Below the pieces are notes generated by a model, which had not been told where the DNA came from, searched no databases, and worked only from the letters and a program-made list of their open reading frames with translations. Position numbers and translations under genes: made by a program. Shown here in pieces: positions 53,272-63,375 of a stretch of 64,000 bases of DNA; positions within the stretch are counted from its first letter, which is position 1; each line of letters starts with the position of its first letter. The stretch comes from Mycobacterium szulgai (lineage in GTDB: Bacteria > Actinomycetota > Actinomycetes > Mycobacteriales > Mycobacteriaceae): the NCBI RefSeq assembly GCF_002116635.1, contig NZ_LQPW01000013.1, positions 1 to 64,000 of the forward strand, in the 5' to 3' direction.

Positions 53272-53715
53272 TCATCCGTTGCTGTAGACGCGGGTTGGCG
53301 TGATCAGCACGACCGCACGCCGCTCGGCGGCCATCACCCGGTCGTACTCGTCCCAGTTGTCGTGCGTACCGCCCGCCGCGGTGAAAACCTCACGCAGCAG
53401 CAGCCGTAACTGGTCGCCGTCGGCCAGCCAGGACTGTTCGTCGTCGGGGCCGACCAGCTCGGCGCGCCCTTCGGCCGTCGCCCATTGCCAGCCGTTGCGG
53501 AAAGTGACGGCCAGTTGTGGGCGTGCCCGCAAATTGGCGAGCTTGACCTTGCCGTAGGTGGTGAAACCGAGGACCGGCTGCCCCCCGGCCGGGTGCGGCA
53601 GGAGACCGACATTGACCAGCGACGCCTGCACGGTGCCGTCGGCACGAACGGTGGACACCACCGCCAGGCCACTTTCGCCCGCGGCCAGCGCCACGGCGTC
53701 ATCAAGTGTTGTCAT
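53272..53715 (-). CDS. PPOX-class (F420/FMN) oxidoreductase, Rv1875-like
   Basis: A 147-residue split-barrel protein: LAVVSTVRADGTVQASLVNV, VLGFTTYGKVKLANLRARPQ, and AAERRAVVLITPTRVYSNG at the end. This is the mycobacterial F420-binding pyridoxamine-oxidase-like family, with length equal to Rv1875. It probably reduces an unknown cytoplasmic substrate using F420H2 or FMN. It starts 10 bases after the Rv1874-like stop on the same strand. Confidence 0.86.
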   Translation of the reverse strand: MTTLDDAVALAAGESGLAVVSTVRADGTVQASLVNVGLLPHPAGGQPVLGFTTYGKVKLANLRARPQLAVTFRNGWQWATAEGRAELVGPDDEQSWLADGDQLRLLLREVFTAAGGTHDNWDEYDRVMAAERRAVVLITPTRVYSNG

Positions 53716-53725
53716 GTCTGAGTCC

Positions 53726-54442
53726 TCATCGGGGGTCCTCGCTCGGCTGAAAAGGTGTCTTGAACACGTAACGGCTGGTTGGGACGGTGTCGATGTTTTG
53801 ATTGGCACCGAATGCAGTTGTGCTGGCGACCATCCGGCCGAGCCGGTGCTGCAGGTCGTCGTCGTCGGCGGCACCGAAGAAGGCTTTGAGATCGGTGATC
53901 GCTTCCGCCGGGAACAACTCTTCGACGATGCCCGCGATTCCCGGCGCGTCCGCGGTGAGCGCCCGCACCACCCAGTTCTGGGTGTAGCCGAACGTCGATT
54001 GCGTCTCGATGGCCACTGGGGTGTGATCACGCTGCCACCGGTCCAGCCAGGTCGGCTGGTCCAGGTCCGCGGGTCGGCGCAGTAACGCGATATTGGCTAA
54101 ACCTGTTGTGCGAGAACCGTATTCGAGAGCTGGGCCGGGCAGCGGGACGGACTCGGTAACCAGGTAGGCGGCGAACTGCTCGCATTCGGCGGCGAGCAGA
54201 TCCAGCGCTGCCGTCATCTGCTTGCCATAGCATTGCTGGGTCCACAGGCTCACCACCGCGGCCACCGGCGGATCCAGTGTTGTCAACGTCATCAGGGAGT
54301 GGCGCACCGCGGCGTCTCGAACATTGACCGACAGGCCTGGGACGCCGAGCTCCAGCAGGGCCTGGGCGACCGGTCCCCGCTGGCGGGCGCACCACTGGTC
54401 GTCCGGGTCGGCACGGCGCAACACTGCGATTACCTTTTCCAT
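53726..54442 (-). CDS. EthD/ferredoxin-like domain protein, Rv1874-like
   Basis: A 238-residue protein with two roughly repeated dimeric alpha/beta-barrel-type units: MEKVIAVLRRADPDDQWCAR and a second around NIALLRRPADLDQPTWLDRW with DHTPVAIETQSTFGY. This resembles EthD-like domains. The function is unknown. It corresponds to Rv1874. ATG 54442 is chosen because it opens the first strand; an ATG at 54460 would add six residues. It heads a pair with the Rv1875-like gene. Confidence 0.8.
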   Translation of the reverse strand: MEKVIAVLRRADPDDQWCARQRGPVAQALLELGVPGLSVNVRDAAVRHSLMTLTTLDPPVAAVVSLWTQQCYGKQMTAALDLLAAECEQFAAYLVTESVPLPGPALEYGSRTTGLANIALLRRPADLDQPTWLDRWQRDHTPVAIETQSTFGYTQNWVVRALTADAPGIAGIVEELFPAEAITDLKAFFGAADDDDLQHRLGRMVASTTAFGANQNIDTVPTSRYVFKTPFQPSEDPR

Positions 54443-54490
54443 AGGGGCTCCATAAGGCATGAACTTACATTCACCGGAGGTGCGCGGCGG

Positions 54491-55738
54491 TTGAGTCGAT
54501 CATGGGTAGCGCACGTCATCTGGTGGCAGGTCTATCCCCTCGGCTTCGTCGGGGCCTTTCCCGCCGACCAGCCGTCCGGTCCCGGCGAGCACCGGCTCCG
54601 GCGACTCGTCGACTGGTTGGACCACGCCATCGCGTTGGGTGCTTCAGGGATTGCGCTGGGGCCGATCTTCGCCTCGCGCACACACGGTTACGACACCACC
54701 GACCACTACCGCATCGATCCGCGGCTCGGTGACGACGCCGATTTCGACGATCTCATTGACCAGGCGCACCGCCGCGGGCTGCGAGTTCTGCTCGACGGCG
54801 TGTTCAATCACGTCGGCGTGGAGTTTGGGGGTCCGGCCCACTGGTTCAGCGGCGAATCATTCGAAGGCCACTCCGAGCTGCGTACCCTCAACCATGACAA
54901 TCCGGAGGTTGTCGACTACGTCGTCGACGTCATGGCGCACTGGCTGCAGCGCGGTGCCGATGGCTGGCGGCTGGACGCGGCTTACATTGTGCCGCAACGA
55001 TTCTGGTCTGACGTGTTGCCCAGCGTGCGCGAGCGGCATCCGGATGCATGGTTTGTCGGCGAGCTCATCCACGGTGACTACGCGGCCGTGGTCGACGCGG
55101 CCGGGTTCGACTCGGCCACCCAGTACGAGCTGTGGAAGGCGATCTGGAGCAGCCTCAACGACGGCAACTTCTTCGAGCTGGACTGGGCGCTACAACGCCA
55201 CAACGAGTTCCTGGGCAGCTTTGCGCCGCTGACCTTCATCGGCAACCACGACGTCACCCGGATCGCGAGCCGGCTGCAGCGGCCCGAGCATCTGGCCCAC
55301 GCGCTGGTGCTGCTGCTGACGGTCGGCGGCGTGCCCAGTATCTACGCCGGCGACGAGTTCGGCTTACGTGGTGTCAAAGAAGAGCGGTACGGCGGCGACG
55401 ATGCCGTGCGTCCCGAGTTCGCCTCTCCCCCAGTGCAATTGGATGAAAACGGCGCACAGGTGTGGGCGTTGCACCAGTATCTGATCGGGCTGCGTCGCCG
55501 TCACCCCTGGTTGCATGGAGCATCGACCGCCGCGGTGCTGCTGGAAAATCGGCACTACGTTTATCGATCCAGTTGCGGCGATGACGCGCTGCTGGTGGCG
55601 CTCAACATCGACGATGCGCCGCTGCGGGTCGACACGGCGCGCGTGCAGGTGGTGGCGGGATCGTCGGCCCCGCCGCAGGAGGTCGTCGACGCGGTGGTCG
55701 TCGAACCACACGGCTGGCGGATTCTGCGACCTATTTGA
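54491..55738 (+). CDS. GH13 alpha-amylase/alpha-glucosidase family enzyme
   Basis: A 415-residue glycoside hydrolase. Family regions are DGVFNHVG (region I), DGWRLDAAY with the nucleophile Asp (region II), VGELIHG with the acid/base Glu (region III) and FIGNHDV (region IV). It is short for the family and lacks extra carbohydrate-binding domains or a signal peptide, so it is cytoplasmic and probably trims alpha-glucan or disaccharides. The only sensible start is the TTG at 54491, with GGAGG 10 bases upstream. Its stop overlaps the convergent DUF1810 gene. Confidence 0.87.
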   Translation: MSRSWVAHVIWWQVYPLGFVGAFPADQPSGPGEHRLRRLVDWLDHAIALGASGIALGPIFASRTHGYDTTDHYRIDPRLGDDADFDDLIDQAHRRGLRVLLDGVFNHVGVEFGGPAHWFSGESFEGHSELRTLNHDNPEVVDYVVDVMAHWLQRGADGWRLDAAYIVPQRFWSDVLPSVRERHPDAWFVGELIHGDYAAVVDAAGFDSATQYELWKAIWSSLNDGNFFELDWALQRHNEFLGSFAPLTFIGNHDVTRIASRLQRPEHLAHALVLLLTVGGVPSIYAGDEFGLRGVKEERYGGDDAVRPEFASPPVQLDENGAQVWALHQYLIGLRRRHPWLHGASTAAVLLENRHYVYRSSCGDDALLVALNIDDAPLRVDTARVQVVAGSSAPPQEVVDAVVVEPHGWRILRPI

Positions 55739-56168
55739 TGGCCAGCCGGGCCACGGTCCGGCGGTCCTCGCCGCCCCCGTAGTACTTGTCCAGCAGCGCC
55801 ACAAAATCTTCGTTGTCGTCGGTGGCCCGGGCGAACAGTGTCATCGACGAGCACAGCTTCAGATCGTCGGGCGCGCCGAAGATCTCGTCGATCGAACGGC
55901 CCTGCACCTGGTTGACCAGCTGGGCGCACTCGTGCAGTCGCGGCCCCAGCACCTGATGGGCAAGGTAGGCGCGGGCCTCCTCCAGGGAGGAGATGCCGTA
56001 TCGGGCCGCCATCGGGCTGCTGCCCAGCCCGCGCAGTTGGGGGAAAACGAACCACATCCAGTGACTGCGTTTCCGTCCCGCGCGCAACTCGTCGACCACG
56101 GTGCGGTAGACCGGTGCCTGCGCGTCGACGAAGCGGCGCAGTCCGAAGGGGTCGGTTGCCGAGGTCAT
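55731..56168 (-). CDS. DUF1810 protein, Rv1873-like
   Basis: A 145-residue protein with the DUF1810 pattern: [35 protein letters not shown], and a helical C-terminal half ([19 protein letters not shown]). Length equals Rv1873, whose structure is an all-helical fold of unknown function. The ATG at 56168 opens the domain. It is divergent from lldD2 with 33 bases between starts. Confidence 0.88.
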   Translation of the reverse strand: MTSATDPFGLRRFVDAQAPVYRTVVDELRAGRKRSHWMWFVFPQLRGLGSSPMAARYGISSLEEARAYLAHQVLGPRLHECAQLVNQVQGRSIDEIFGAPDDLKLCSSMTLFARATDDNEDFVALLDKYYGGGEDRRTVARLAIK

Positions 56169-56201
56169 GGAACCACATTCGCACACTGGTTAGATGAATT
56201 G

Positions 56202-57443
56202 GTGACTATTGAACGGCGCGTGCCCAGAATCGGTGACCTCGCGCCGCTGATCCGGTTCAAGCGGCCAGAGTTCGACCGCGTCAAACGCCGCCTGGACGCC
56301 GCGCTGACCATCGAGGATCTGCGGCGCATCGCCAAACGGCGCACCCCCAGGGCGGCCTTCGACTACACCGACGGCGCCGCCGAGTACGAATTGTCCCTCG
56401 AGCGGGCCCGACAAGCCTTCCGCGACATCGAGTTTCACCCGACGATCCTGCGTGATGTCACAAATGTGTGCGCGGGATGGAATGTGCTCGGCCAGCCGGT
56501 GGTGTTGCCGTTCGGTATCGCGCCGACGGGATTCACCCGCTTGATGCATACCGAGGGAGAGATCGCCGGTGCCCGCGCGGCCGCCGCGGCCGGCATTCCG
56601 TTCTCGCTATCCACCCTGGGCACCTGCGCGATCGAAGACGTCGCCACGGCTGTTCCACAGGGACGCAAATGGTTTCAGCTCTACATGTGGCGTGACCGCG
56701 ACCGCTCGATGGCATTGGTTCAGCGCGCCGCCGACGCCGGATTCGACACCATGCTGGTAACCGTGGACGTCCCGGTTGCCGGGTCGCGGTTGCGCGATGT
56801 CCGCAACGGGATGTCGATCCCGCCGGCGCTCACCCTGCGGACTGTGCTCGACGTGTTGCCGCACCCGCAGTGGTGGTTCGATCTGCTGACCACTGAGCCG
56901 CTGTCGTTCGCTTCGCTGGATCGCTGGTCGGGCACCGTCGGTGAGTACTTGGACACCATGTTCGACCCCAGCGTCACCTTCGACGATCTGGCCTGGATCA
57001 AGTCGCGCTGGCCGGGCAAGCTCGTCGTCAAGGGCATCCAGACACTCGACGACGCGCGCGCCGTGGTGGACCGCGGTGTCGATGGGATCGTGTTGTCCAA
57101 TCATGGTGGCCGCCAATTGGATCGGGCTCCGGTGCCTTTCCATCTGCTGCCGGCCGTTGCGCGGCAACTGGGCCGCGACACTGAAATTCTGCTCGACACC
57201 GGCATCATGTCGGGCGCCGACATCGTCGCGGCGATCGCGCTGGGCGCACGCTGCACGCTGATCGGGCGGGCCTACCTCTACGGGCTGATGGCCGGCGGAG
57301 AACTGGGTGTCAAGCGTGCCATTGAGATCTTGGAGAGCGGCGTCGTCCGGACCATGGCCCTGCTCGGGGTGACCTGTCTGGAGGAGCTTTCACCCAAGCA
57401 TGTGACGCAGTTGCACCGGCTCACGCCGCTACAGCAGCAGTGA
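56202..57443 (+). CDS. lldD2: L-lactate dehydrogenase, FMN-dependent (quinone)
   Basis: A 413-residue FMN alpha-hydroxyacid dehydrogenase that oxidises L-lactate to pyruvate and feeds electrons to the respiratory chain. Seen are [63 protein letters not shown] (catalytic His and Arg) and [17 protein letters not shown]. It is near-identical to the Rv1872c (LldD2) sequence I know. The GTG at 56202 gives the same N-terminus. Its end overlaps the convergent gene at 57421 by about 23 bases. Confidence 0.95.
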   Translation: MTIERRVPRIGDLAPLIRFKRPEFDRVKRRLDAALTIEDLRRIAKRRTPRAAFDYTDGAAEYELSLERARQAFRDIEFHPTILRDVTNVCAGWNVLGQPVVLPFGIAPTGFTRLMHTEGEIAGARAAAAAGIPFSLSTLGTCAIEDVATAVPQGRKWFQLYMWRDRDRSMALVQRAADAGFDTMLVTVDVPVAGSRLRDVRNGMSIPPALTLRTVLDVLPHPQWWFDLLTTEPLSFASLDRWSGTVGEYLDTMFDPSVTFDDLAWIKSRWPGKLVVKGIQTLDDARAVVDRGVDGIVLSNHGGRQLDRAPVPFHLLPAVARQLGRDTEILLDTGIMSGADIVAAIALGARCTLIGRAYLYGLMAGGELGVKRAIEILESGVVRTMALLGVTCLEELSPKHVTQLHRLTPLQQQ

Positions 57444-58149
57444 GCGCGCGGTCTTGAGGCGCGGGGTCCCCGTCCTTCAGGCCGGCCAGCGCACGCCACG
57501 CACCGATGGCGTGACCACTGACCTCCACTATCCGGCGGATCGGGGCGTTCTCGGCAGCTATCGCGTGGGCGTTCAGGGCGTGGCCGATCACCTCATCCAG
57601 CCGCAGCATCAGGTCGGCGCCCACCACCGCAGCCGAATCGTAGGCGGTCCGGATTGCGTACAGTCCGGCGCAATTGCGGGCCGGATTCATCGCGTCAACG
57701 GCGCGTGCGGCAGCGTCCCAGGCTGGGGCCGCGGGCACCGCGCCGAACGCGGTGGCGCGGTGCAACTCGGCGATGTCGATGACGGCCTTGATCGCCGTGA
57801 GTGGGGCATAGCCCAGCACTCCCCACGCCGGGCTGGTCAGCAGCTCGGCTATCCACGCATGCACGACCGCGTCGGGAACGTCGGCGGTTCCCACCGTCTG
57901 CCACGCGAGTTCCAGTGCAAGCAGACTGCTTTCGGGCGAGAGGTAACCGTCGCAACCGGCCAATAGGTCGTTGCAGGTCTGCACCAACAGGCTCAGCGGG
58001 CGGGCCGAACAAGCCGGAAAATCGGTGACCTGAGCATCGCCGTTGATGAAGGAGATCACGTTCATCGCGCACCCCCGGCCTGATCCCGGTTGGTGAGATC
58101 CCTTGGCCAACCTCAGCGGGTGGGTGATGCGGTAGACCTCCATCTCCAT
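57421..58149 (-). CDS. conserved actinobacterial protein of unknown function
   Basis: A 242-residue (start 58149) or 214-residue (start 58065) mostly helical protein rich in Ala: [59 protein letters not shown] do not recognise the family. AAAGGAG lies about 9 bases before the ATG at 58149, which favours the longer form, whereas 58065 has no good ribosome site. It is divergent from lon and shares the upstream region containing the palindromic operators. Confidence 0.7.
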   Translation of the reverse strand: MEMEVYRITHPLRLAKGSHQPGSGRGCAMNVISFINGDAQVTDFPACSARPLSLLVQTCNDLLAGCDGYLSPESSLLALELAWQTVGTADVPDAVVHAWIAELLTSPAWGVLGYAPLTAIKAVIDIAELHRATAFGAVPAAPAWDAAARAVDAMNPARNCAGLYAIRTAYDSAAVVGADLMLRLDEVIGHALNAHAIAAENAPIRRIVEVSGHAIGAWRALAGLKDGDPAPQDRALTAAVAA

Positions 58150-58234
58150 CCGTGTTGGCTCCTTTCGCTTTTCCGTCGTTCAGTAAGACGTTCGCGATGC
58201 GGGTCGGGTTCACCGTTCAGCAAGTCCCGCGACA

Positions 58235-58280
58235 GTGACGGCTGCGTCACGTTCGGCGCCGAGTGTGACGACAGCGTCAC
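58235..58280. promoter_or_regulatory. two GTGACG-N4-CGTCAC palindromes upstream of lon
   Basis: GTGACGGCTGCGTCAC (58235-58250) and GTGACGACAGCGTCAC (58265-58280) each have perfect 6-bp arms and a 4-base spacer. Their centres are 30 bases apart, close to three helical turns. Both are followed by GTTCG, so a GCGTCACGTTCG direct repeat is also present (58244 and 58274). They lie 89-134 bases before the lon ATG. This is a strong operator candidate for lon, the divergent gene, or both. I do not recognise the regulator. Confidence 0.7.
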
Positions 58281-58368
58281 GTTCGCCGAGGGCATAGCGG
58301 CATCGGAAGCGGGAACAAACCGGCCCTGCGCTGGGTTGAGCGCAACAGACTTAACTTTGGGAGGATTG

Positions 58369-60702
58369 ATGGCTCAAGCCATGTCATTGCCGGTGTTGTT
58401 CGCGACCGACACGATCGTGCTGCCTGAAATGGTGGTGCCCATCGAGCTAGACGACGCCGCGCGCGCTGCGGTCGACGCCGCTCAGGCCAGCGAGTCACGC
58501 CAATTGCTCATCGCCCCGCGGCTCGCGGACCGCTACCCCACCCACGGGGTGGTGGCGAAAATTCTGCAGGTCGGCCGGATCGCCGGCGGCGGTAGCGCCG
58601 CCGTCGTTCGCGGTGAGCGCCGGGTGCAGATCGGCGCGGACGCGACGGGCCCGGGTCCGGCGCTGTGGGTCGAAGTGACCGAAATTCCTACGGCCGAGGT
58701 GACCGATGAAATCAAAGCACTGGCAGCCGAATACAAGAAGTTGCTGCTGGCGATGCTGCAACGGCGTGAGGCCTGGCAGATCATCGACTACGTCAATCAG
58801 CTGACCGACCCGTCGGCGCTGGCAGACACATCGGGGTATGCCTCTTACCTGTCCGATATGCAGAAGCGGCAGCTGCTGGAGACCGATGACGTTGCCGAGC
58901 GGCTGCGCGTGCTGATCGACTGGACCGGCGAGCATCTGGCCGAAGTCGAGGTCAATGACAAGATCGCCGAGGATGTGCGCGAAGGCATGGAAAAGACGCA
59001 GAAGGAATTCCTGCTGCGTCAACAACTGGCCGCCATCCGTAAGGAACTGGGCGAGGGTGAGCCCGACGGTTCTGACGATTACCGGGCACGCGTCGAGGCC
59101 GCCGAGTTGCCCGAGAAAGTCCGTGAGGCCGCGCTGCGCGAGGTCGGCAAGCTGGAACGGGCCAGCGACCAGAGCCCGGAAAGCGGCTGGATTCGTACCT
59201 GGCTGGATACCGTGCTCGACCTGCCCTGGAACGAGCGGACCGAGGATTCGACGGACCTGACGGCTGCGCGGGCGATCCTGGATGCCGACCACCACGGGCT
59301 GGACGACGTCAAGGACCGCATCGTCGAATACCTGGCGGTACGCACCCGGCGCGCTCAGCGCGGGCTGCAGGTCGTCGGCGGCCGCGGCTCCGGCGCCGTA
59401 ATGGTGCTGGCCGGTCCGCCCGGCGTCGGCAAGACGTCACTGGGTGAGAGCGTGGCCAGGGCGCTGGGCCGCAAGTTCGTGCGCGTCGCGCTGGGCGGTG
59501 TGCGTGACGAGGCTGAGATCCGTGGGCACCGGCGCACCTATGTCGGTGCGCTGCCGGGCCGCATCGTGCGCGCGATCGGTGAAGCGGGATCGATGAATCC
59601 CGTTGTGCTGCTCGATGAGATCGACAAGGTTGGTTCGGACTATCGGGGCGACCCGAGCGCTGCGCTGCTCGAGGTGCTTGACCCCGCGCAGAACCACACC
59701 TTCCGCGATCACTATCTGGATCTGGACCTGGATCTGTCCGATGTGGTGTTTCTGGCCACGGCCAACGTGATCGAGAACATCCCGTCGGCGTTGCTGGATC
59801 GCATGGAGCTGGTCCAGATCGACGGCTACACCGAGGACGACAAGGTCGCCATCGCCCGTGACTACCTGCTGCCGCGGCAGCGAGAACGGGCGGCGCTGAC
59901 CGAAGCGGAGGTCACGGTCACCGACGCGGCGCTGCGCAAGATCGCCGCCGACTACACCCGCGAACCGGGCGTGCGACAGTTCGAGCGGTTGCTGGCCAAG
60001 GCGATGCGCAAGGTGACCACCAAGCTGGCCCCCGAATCGGACGGGGCCGCGGGTCCCCTCGTTATCGACGAGCCCGATCTGGTTGGCTATCTGGGCCGTC
60101 CGCGGTTTACCCCGGAGTCCGCCGAACGAACTGCGGTGCCCGGTGTGGCAACGGGCCTGGCAGTTACCGGCTTGGGCGGCGACGTGCTCTACATCGAAGC
60201 CGGGGGCACCGACGGCGAGCCCGGTTTGCAGCTGACCGGTCAGTTGGGCGACGTGATGAAGGAGTCCGCGCAGATCGCGCTTTCCTACGTGCGTTCCCAC
60301 GCCGCGGAGCTGGGTGTGGCCCCGGCGGTGCTGGACCGGCGGATCCACGTGCACGTGCCGGCAGGAGCCGTTCCCAAGGACGGCCCGTCGGCCGGTGTCA
60401 CGATGGTGACCGCGCTGGTCTCGATGGCCACTGGACGCCAGGTTCGCTCCGACGTCGGCATGACCGGCGAGGTCACGCTGAACGGCCGGGTATTGCCGAT
60501 CGGTGGCGTGAAGCAGAAGCTGCTGGCCGCTCAGCGTGCTGGATTGTCAACGGTTTTCATTCCGGCCCGCAATGAGCCGGATCTGGATGACGTACCCGCC
60601 GAAGTGCTGGACACGCTCACGGTGAAGCCGATGACCGACGTCGCCGAGATCGTCGCGCAGGCGCTCGAACCTGTGGCTGCCACGGCAACCGCAGCTGCCT
60701 GA
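58369..60702 (+). CDS. lon: ATP-dependent Lon protease (LonA)
   Basis: A 777-residue AAA+ protease that degrades damaged and regulatory proteins. There is an N-terminal substrate domain ([20 protein letters not shown]), a coiled region, Walker A GPPGVGKT at about 349-356, Walker [12 protein letters not shown], and a protease domain with Ser674 ([11 protein letters not shown]) and the Lys of GGVKQK. GGGAGG lies just before the ATG at 58369, matching the conserved N-terminus. Lon is absent from M. tuberculosis but present in other mycobacteria, so this marks a non-tuberculous species. Paired palindromes upstream suggest specific control. Confidence 0.97.
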   Translation: MAQAMSLPVLFATDTIVLPEMVVPIELDDAARAAVDAAQASESRQLLIAPRLADRYPTHGVVAKILQVGRIAGGGSAAVVRGERRVQIGADATGPGPALWVEVTEIPTAEVTDEIKALAAEYKKLLLAMLQRREAWQIIDYVNQLTDPSALADTSGYASYLSDMQKRQLLETDDVAERLRVLIDWTGEHLAEVEVNDKIAEDVREGMEKTQKEFLLRQQLAAIRKELGEGEPDGSDDYRARVEAAELPEKVREAALREVGKLERASDQSPESGWIRTWLDTVLDLPWNERTEDSTDLTAARAILDADHHGLDDVKDRIVEYLAVRTRRAQRGLQVVGGRGSGAVMVLAGPPGVGKTSLGESVARALGRKFVRVALGGVRDEAEIRGHRRTYVGALPGRIVRAIGEAGSMNPVVLLDEIDKVGSDYRGDPSAALLEVLDPAQNHTFRDHYLDLDLDLSDVVFLATANVIENIPSALLDRMELVQIDGYTEDDKVAIARDYLLPRQRERAALTEAEVTVTDAALRKIAADYTREPGVRQFERLLAKAMRKVTTKLAPESDGAAGPLVIDEPDLVGYLGRPRFTPESAERTAVPGVATGLAVTGLGGDVLYIEAGGTDGEPGLQLTGQLGDVMKESAQIALSYVRSHAAELGVAPAVLDRRIHVHVPAGAVPKDGPSAGVTMVTALVSMATGRQVRSDVGMTGEVTLNGRVLPIGGVKQKLLAAQRAGLSTVFIPARNEPDLDDVPAEVLDTLTVKPMTDVAEIVAQALEPVAATATAAA

Positions 60703-60829
60703 CAGGGCGGCAGTGCAGCGCCATAACGCCGTGGAACGTCGCTCCAAACGCGCTACGCTGTGCGCCCACAGATCCGTTCGGCTGACCGCGCCACGGCTTT
60801 GTCGCGCCGGCGGATCGTAAGGGTTGCAC

Positions 60830-61138
60830 ATGTCGGTTGTCCGTGCGGTGCCCCCATATCTGGCCGAGCCGCTTCCGATTTGGCCGGTTTCGGTTCGGCG
60901 GTTAATGCCGCAAACGCAGCGGCTGCGCTGCCGACGGCGGGAGTGATCGCGGCGGCCGAGGATGAGGGGCGCGGCGCTCCCCCGCCGGGGCATTGCAACG
61001 ACCCCCGTCGGCTATGGGCTGCCGGCTACCTGGATGCCACCCAATTCGGTAGTGGCCTACCCGGTCGTCTGGAACCCACAGGCATCAGCCTGGGGTGTCT
61101 TCGTGCCCGGCGGTCCGTTCGTCCCGTACGCGACCTAG
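60830..61138 (+). pseudogene. degenerate PE-family gene
   Basis: From the ATG at 60830 the frame starts MSVVRAVPPY and then breaks. One base over, ASDLAGFGSAVNAANAAAALPTAGVIAAAE is unmistakably a PE-domain segment, given here in part. A third frame then gives AYPVVWNPQASAWGVFVPGG before a stop at 61136-61138. At least two frame changes separate the pieces, and the YxxxD/E region is lost. It lies alone after lon. A short standalone reading of the last frame from an internal ATG near 60962 cannot be excluded. Confidence 0.65.
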
Positions 61139-61210
61139 CAGGTAGCCGGATAGGCGCCGTCACCCGTGGCGGCGCCTATCTTTGTCGGGTTCGAGAGGCA
61201 GAATCGGGAT

Positions 61211-61600
61211 ATGACCGATCTTCAAGACCTGAAACGAGCATTCGTCCATCGCGTCCAACGGCTGGTGGTCAATCCGCTCGGACGGCAATTGCCGGGGACC
61301 CTGCTGGAAACCACTGGGCGCAAGTCAGGTCAACCGCGGCGCACCACGGTCGGCGGCAAGGTCATCGACAACCAGTTCTGGATGGTTTCCGAACACGGCG
61401 ATCATTCGGATTACGTCTACAACATCAAGGCCAACCCGGCGGTACGCGTGCGCATCGGCGGCACCTGGCGCAGCGGAACCGCCCACTTGTTACCCGACGA
61501 CGACCCATGGCAGCGGTTGCGCAGCCTGCCCCGTCTCAACGGCGTCGGAGTTCGGACCATGGGTACCGACCTGCTCACCATCCGCGTCGATCTGGACTGA
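61211..61600 (+). CDS. deazaflavin (F420)-dependent nitroreductase-family protein
   Basis: A 129-residue split-barrel protein of the Ddn family: ETTGRKSGQPRRTTVGGKVI, WMVSEHGDHSDYVYNIKANP and VRVRIGGTWRSGTAHLLPDD are family landmarks. It is likely to use F420H2 to reduce quinones or nitro compounds. The ATG at 61211 is chosen. It is the first of a closely packed run of four or five rightward genes ending at the ferredoxin reductase. Confidence 0.88.
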   Translation: MTDLQDLKRAFVHRVQRLVVNPLGRQLPGTLLETTGRKSGQPRRTTVGGKVIDNQFWMVSEHGDHSDYVYNIKANPAVRVRIGGTWRSGTAHLLPDDDPWQRLRSLPRLNGVGVRTMGTDLLTIRVDLD

Positions 61601-61606
61601 CGCCGG

Positions 61607-61951
61607 ATGGCCTACGACACCGATCTGGTCGAGCGGATCCGCGAGCTGCTGGCGTCGCAGTCCGGCTCTGGGTCCCGGGTTGACGAAAAGCGGATGTTCG
61701 GCGGGCTCGCGTTCCTGATCGGCGGGCACCTGGCCGTGGCTGCCAGCGGCCAGGGCGGACTTCTGGTGCGGGTGCCGCCCGAGGACACCGACAGGCTGCT
61801 GGGCAGGGCCCATGTCAGCCCGATGGTGATGGCCGGCAGGGAAACGCGCGGATGGTTGCGCATCGCCGCCGACGGGGTGAGAACCAAACGCCAGCTTCAG
61901 GGTTGGGTGACGTGCGCCGCGAACTATGTCGCCAGCCTGCCGGCCAAATGA
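61607..61951 (+). CDS. TfoX N-terminal-domain protein
   Basis: A 114-residue protein matching the TfoX N-terminal domain: LVERIRELLASQSG, VDEKRMFGGLAFLIGGHLAV and LRIAADGVRTKRQLQGWV. No C-terminal helix-hairpin-helix domain follows, as usual for actinobacterial versions. It has no proven function. The start is 6 bases after the previous stop, so it is probably co-transcribed. Confidence 0.85.
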   Translation: MAYDTDLVERIRELLASQSGSGSRVDEKRMFGGLAFLIGGHLAVAASGQGGLLVRVPPEDTDRLLGRAHVSPMVMAGRETRGWLRIAADGVRTKRQLQGWVTCAANYVASLPAK

Positions 61952-61993
61952 GTCATCCGGTTTGTGTCCGGGCGTTGCGGGTACGCCGCGCTC

Positions 61994-62629
61994 ATGGACA
62001 CGCCCGAGCAACGAGTGGGACGACTGCTCGATATCGCCGGCACTACGTACTCCGCTGAGGCGGGGATCCGGCTAAAGGACACGCCCATGCCGTTGTTCCA
62101 GCTGTTGGTGCTGTGCATGCTGGCCAGCAAACCCATCGACGCCGCGATCGCCACCCGCGCGGCACGAGAACTGTTCCAGGCGGGCCTGCGCACACCCAAA
62201 GCCGTGCTGGAATCCGACCGGCGCACCACGATCGATGCATTCGGCCGCGCTCACTACGTGCGCTACGACGAAAGCTCGGCCACCCGGCTCACCGACATCG
62301 CCGCTTCGGTGCGCGACGAGTTCGGTGCAGACCTGCGCGAAGTCGCTCGGCGCAGCGACGGGGACTCTGCGCAGGCGGCTCGAATCCTCAAAAAATTTAA
62401 GGGAATTGGCGATACCGGTGCCGATATATTTCTGCGCGAAGTGCAGGACGTGTGGCCCTGGGTGCGGCCGCATTTCGACGACCGGGCCCTCGCTGCGGCG
62501 AAGAAGTTGGGCCTGCCGACCGACCCGGTCAAGCTTTCTGCCCTGGCGCCGCGAACCAATGCACGCCTGGCCGCTGCGCTGGTGCGCGCGTCGCTGGACG
62601 GCGACGTGCGCCACCAGCTGACCGGTTGA
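61994..62629 (+). CDS. HhH-GPD endonuclease III-like protein
   Basis: A 211-residue helical protein resembling the DNA-glycosylase/endonuclease III superfamily. Seen are LFQLLVLCMLASKPIDAAIA, the helix-hairpin-helix LKKFKGIGDTGADIFLREV and RPHFDDRALA where the catalytic Asp would be. The C-terminal four-Cys iron-sulfur loop of endonuclease III is missing. It may be a base-excision repair enzyme or a DNA-binding relative. The ATG at 61994 is chosen. It is followed 6 bases later by the DUF72 gene. Confidence 0.8.
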   Translation: MDTPEQRVGRLLDIAGTTYSAEAGIRLKDTPMPLFQLLVLCMLASKPIDAAIATRAARELFQAGLRTPKAVLESDRRTTIDAFGRAHYVRYDESSATRLTDIAASVRDEFGADLREVARRSDGDSAQAARILKKFKGIGDTGADIFLREVQDVWPWVRPHFDDRALAAAKKLGLPTDPVKLSALAPRTNARLAAALVRASLDGDVRHQLTG

Positions 62630-62635
62630 GCGACG

Positions 62636-63361
62636 ATGGCAGTTCGGATCGGTACGTCGGGGTGGTCATATAACCACTGGGCCGGCGTTCTGTACCCGCA
62701 GGGGCTGCCGGCCGCACGCCGACTGCTTCGCTACACCGAGGTGTTCGACACCGTCGAGTTGAATGCGAGCTTCTATCGCTGGCCCCGGGATTCGACCTTC
62801 GTCGGCTGGCGTAACCAGTTGCCAGACGGGTTCACCATGTCGGTCAAGGCGCATCGCGGACTCACCCATTACCGGCGGTTGGCGTCGCCGGAACCGTGGA
62901 TCGAACGCTTCGCGCACTGCTGGCAACTGTTGGGTGATCGGCACGGCATGTTGCTGGTGCAGCTACATCCCGAACAGCAGCGCGATGATGCCCGGCTGGA
63001 TTCTTTCCTGCAAGGCGTACCGGCTGACATCCGGGTGGCCGTTGAACTTCGGCACCCGTCCTGGAATGACCCCGCGGTATACACGCTGCTGGAAAGTCGC
63101 CGGGCCGCATACGTCGTGATGAGCGGCACAGGTCTGGTGTGTGTGCCGCGCGCCACCACCGACCAGGTGTATGTGCGCATGCACGGTCCCGAGCCGGCGA
63201 CGATGTACACCGGTTCGTACACGTCCGATGACCTGCGCTGGTGGGCCGAACGCATCACCGAATGGGACAGCGAAAGCCGCGATGTATGGGTGTACTTCAA
63301 CAACGACCTCGGCGGCCATGCTGTCCGTAATGCGTTGTCATTGCGGGAACTTCTGAGCTAA
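62636..63361 (+). CDS. DUF72 (YecE-like) protein
   Basis: A 241-residue TIM-barrel-like protein: MAVRIGTSGWSYNHWAGVLYP, VELNASFYRWPRDSTFVGWR, FTMSVKAHRGLTH and VWVYFNNDLGGHAVRNA are hallmark DUF72 segments. The family is widespread and may act on nucleic acids or sugars; no reaction is established. It is closely packed after the HhH-GPD-like gene, and the next gene starts 14 bases past its stop. Confidence 0.9.
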   Translation: MAVRIGTSGWSYNHWAGVLYPQGLPAARRLLRYTEVFDTVELNASFYRWPRDSTFVGWRNQLPDGFTMSVKAHRGLTHYRRLASPEPWIERFAHCWQLLGDRHGMLLVQLHPEQQRDDARLDSFLQGVPADIRVAVELRHPSWNDPAVYTLLESRRAAYVVMSGTGLVCVPRATTDQVYVRMHGPEPATMYTGSYTSDDLRWWAERITEWDSESRDVWVYFNNDLGGHAVRNALSLRELLS

Positions 63362-63375
63362 GTAGGGTGGGATTA

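Noticed and set aside
54233..54490. Extended upstream start for the GH13 gene
   Set aside because: The extra residues are antisense to the Rv1874-like gene and lack a GH13 pattern; the TTG at 54491 with GGAGG upstream fits the domain start.
58090..58368. Upstream extension of the Lon frame
   Set aside because: It runs through the palindromic operators and lacks conserved Lon sequence. The ATG at 58369 has a strong ribosome site and the family N-terminus.
60760..61683. 307-codon + strand open frame covering the PE remnant and the nitroreductase gene
   Set aside because: It contains a real PE-like segment but then runs out of frame through the conserved F420-type gene at 61211, so it is not a single gene.
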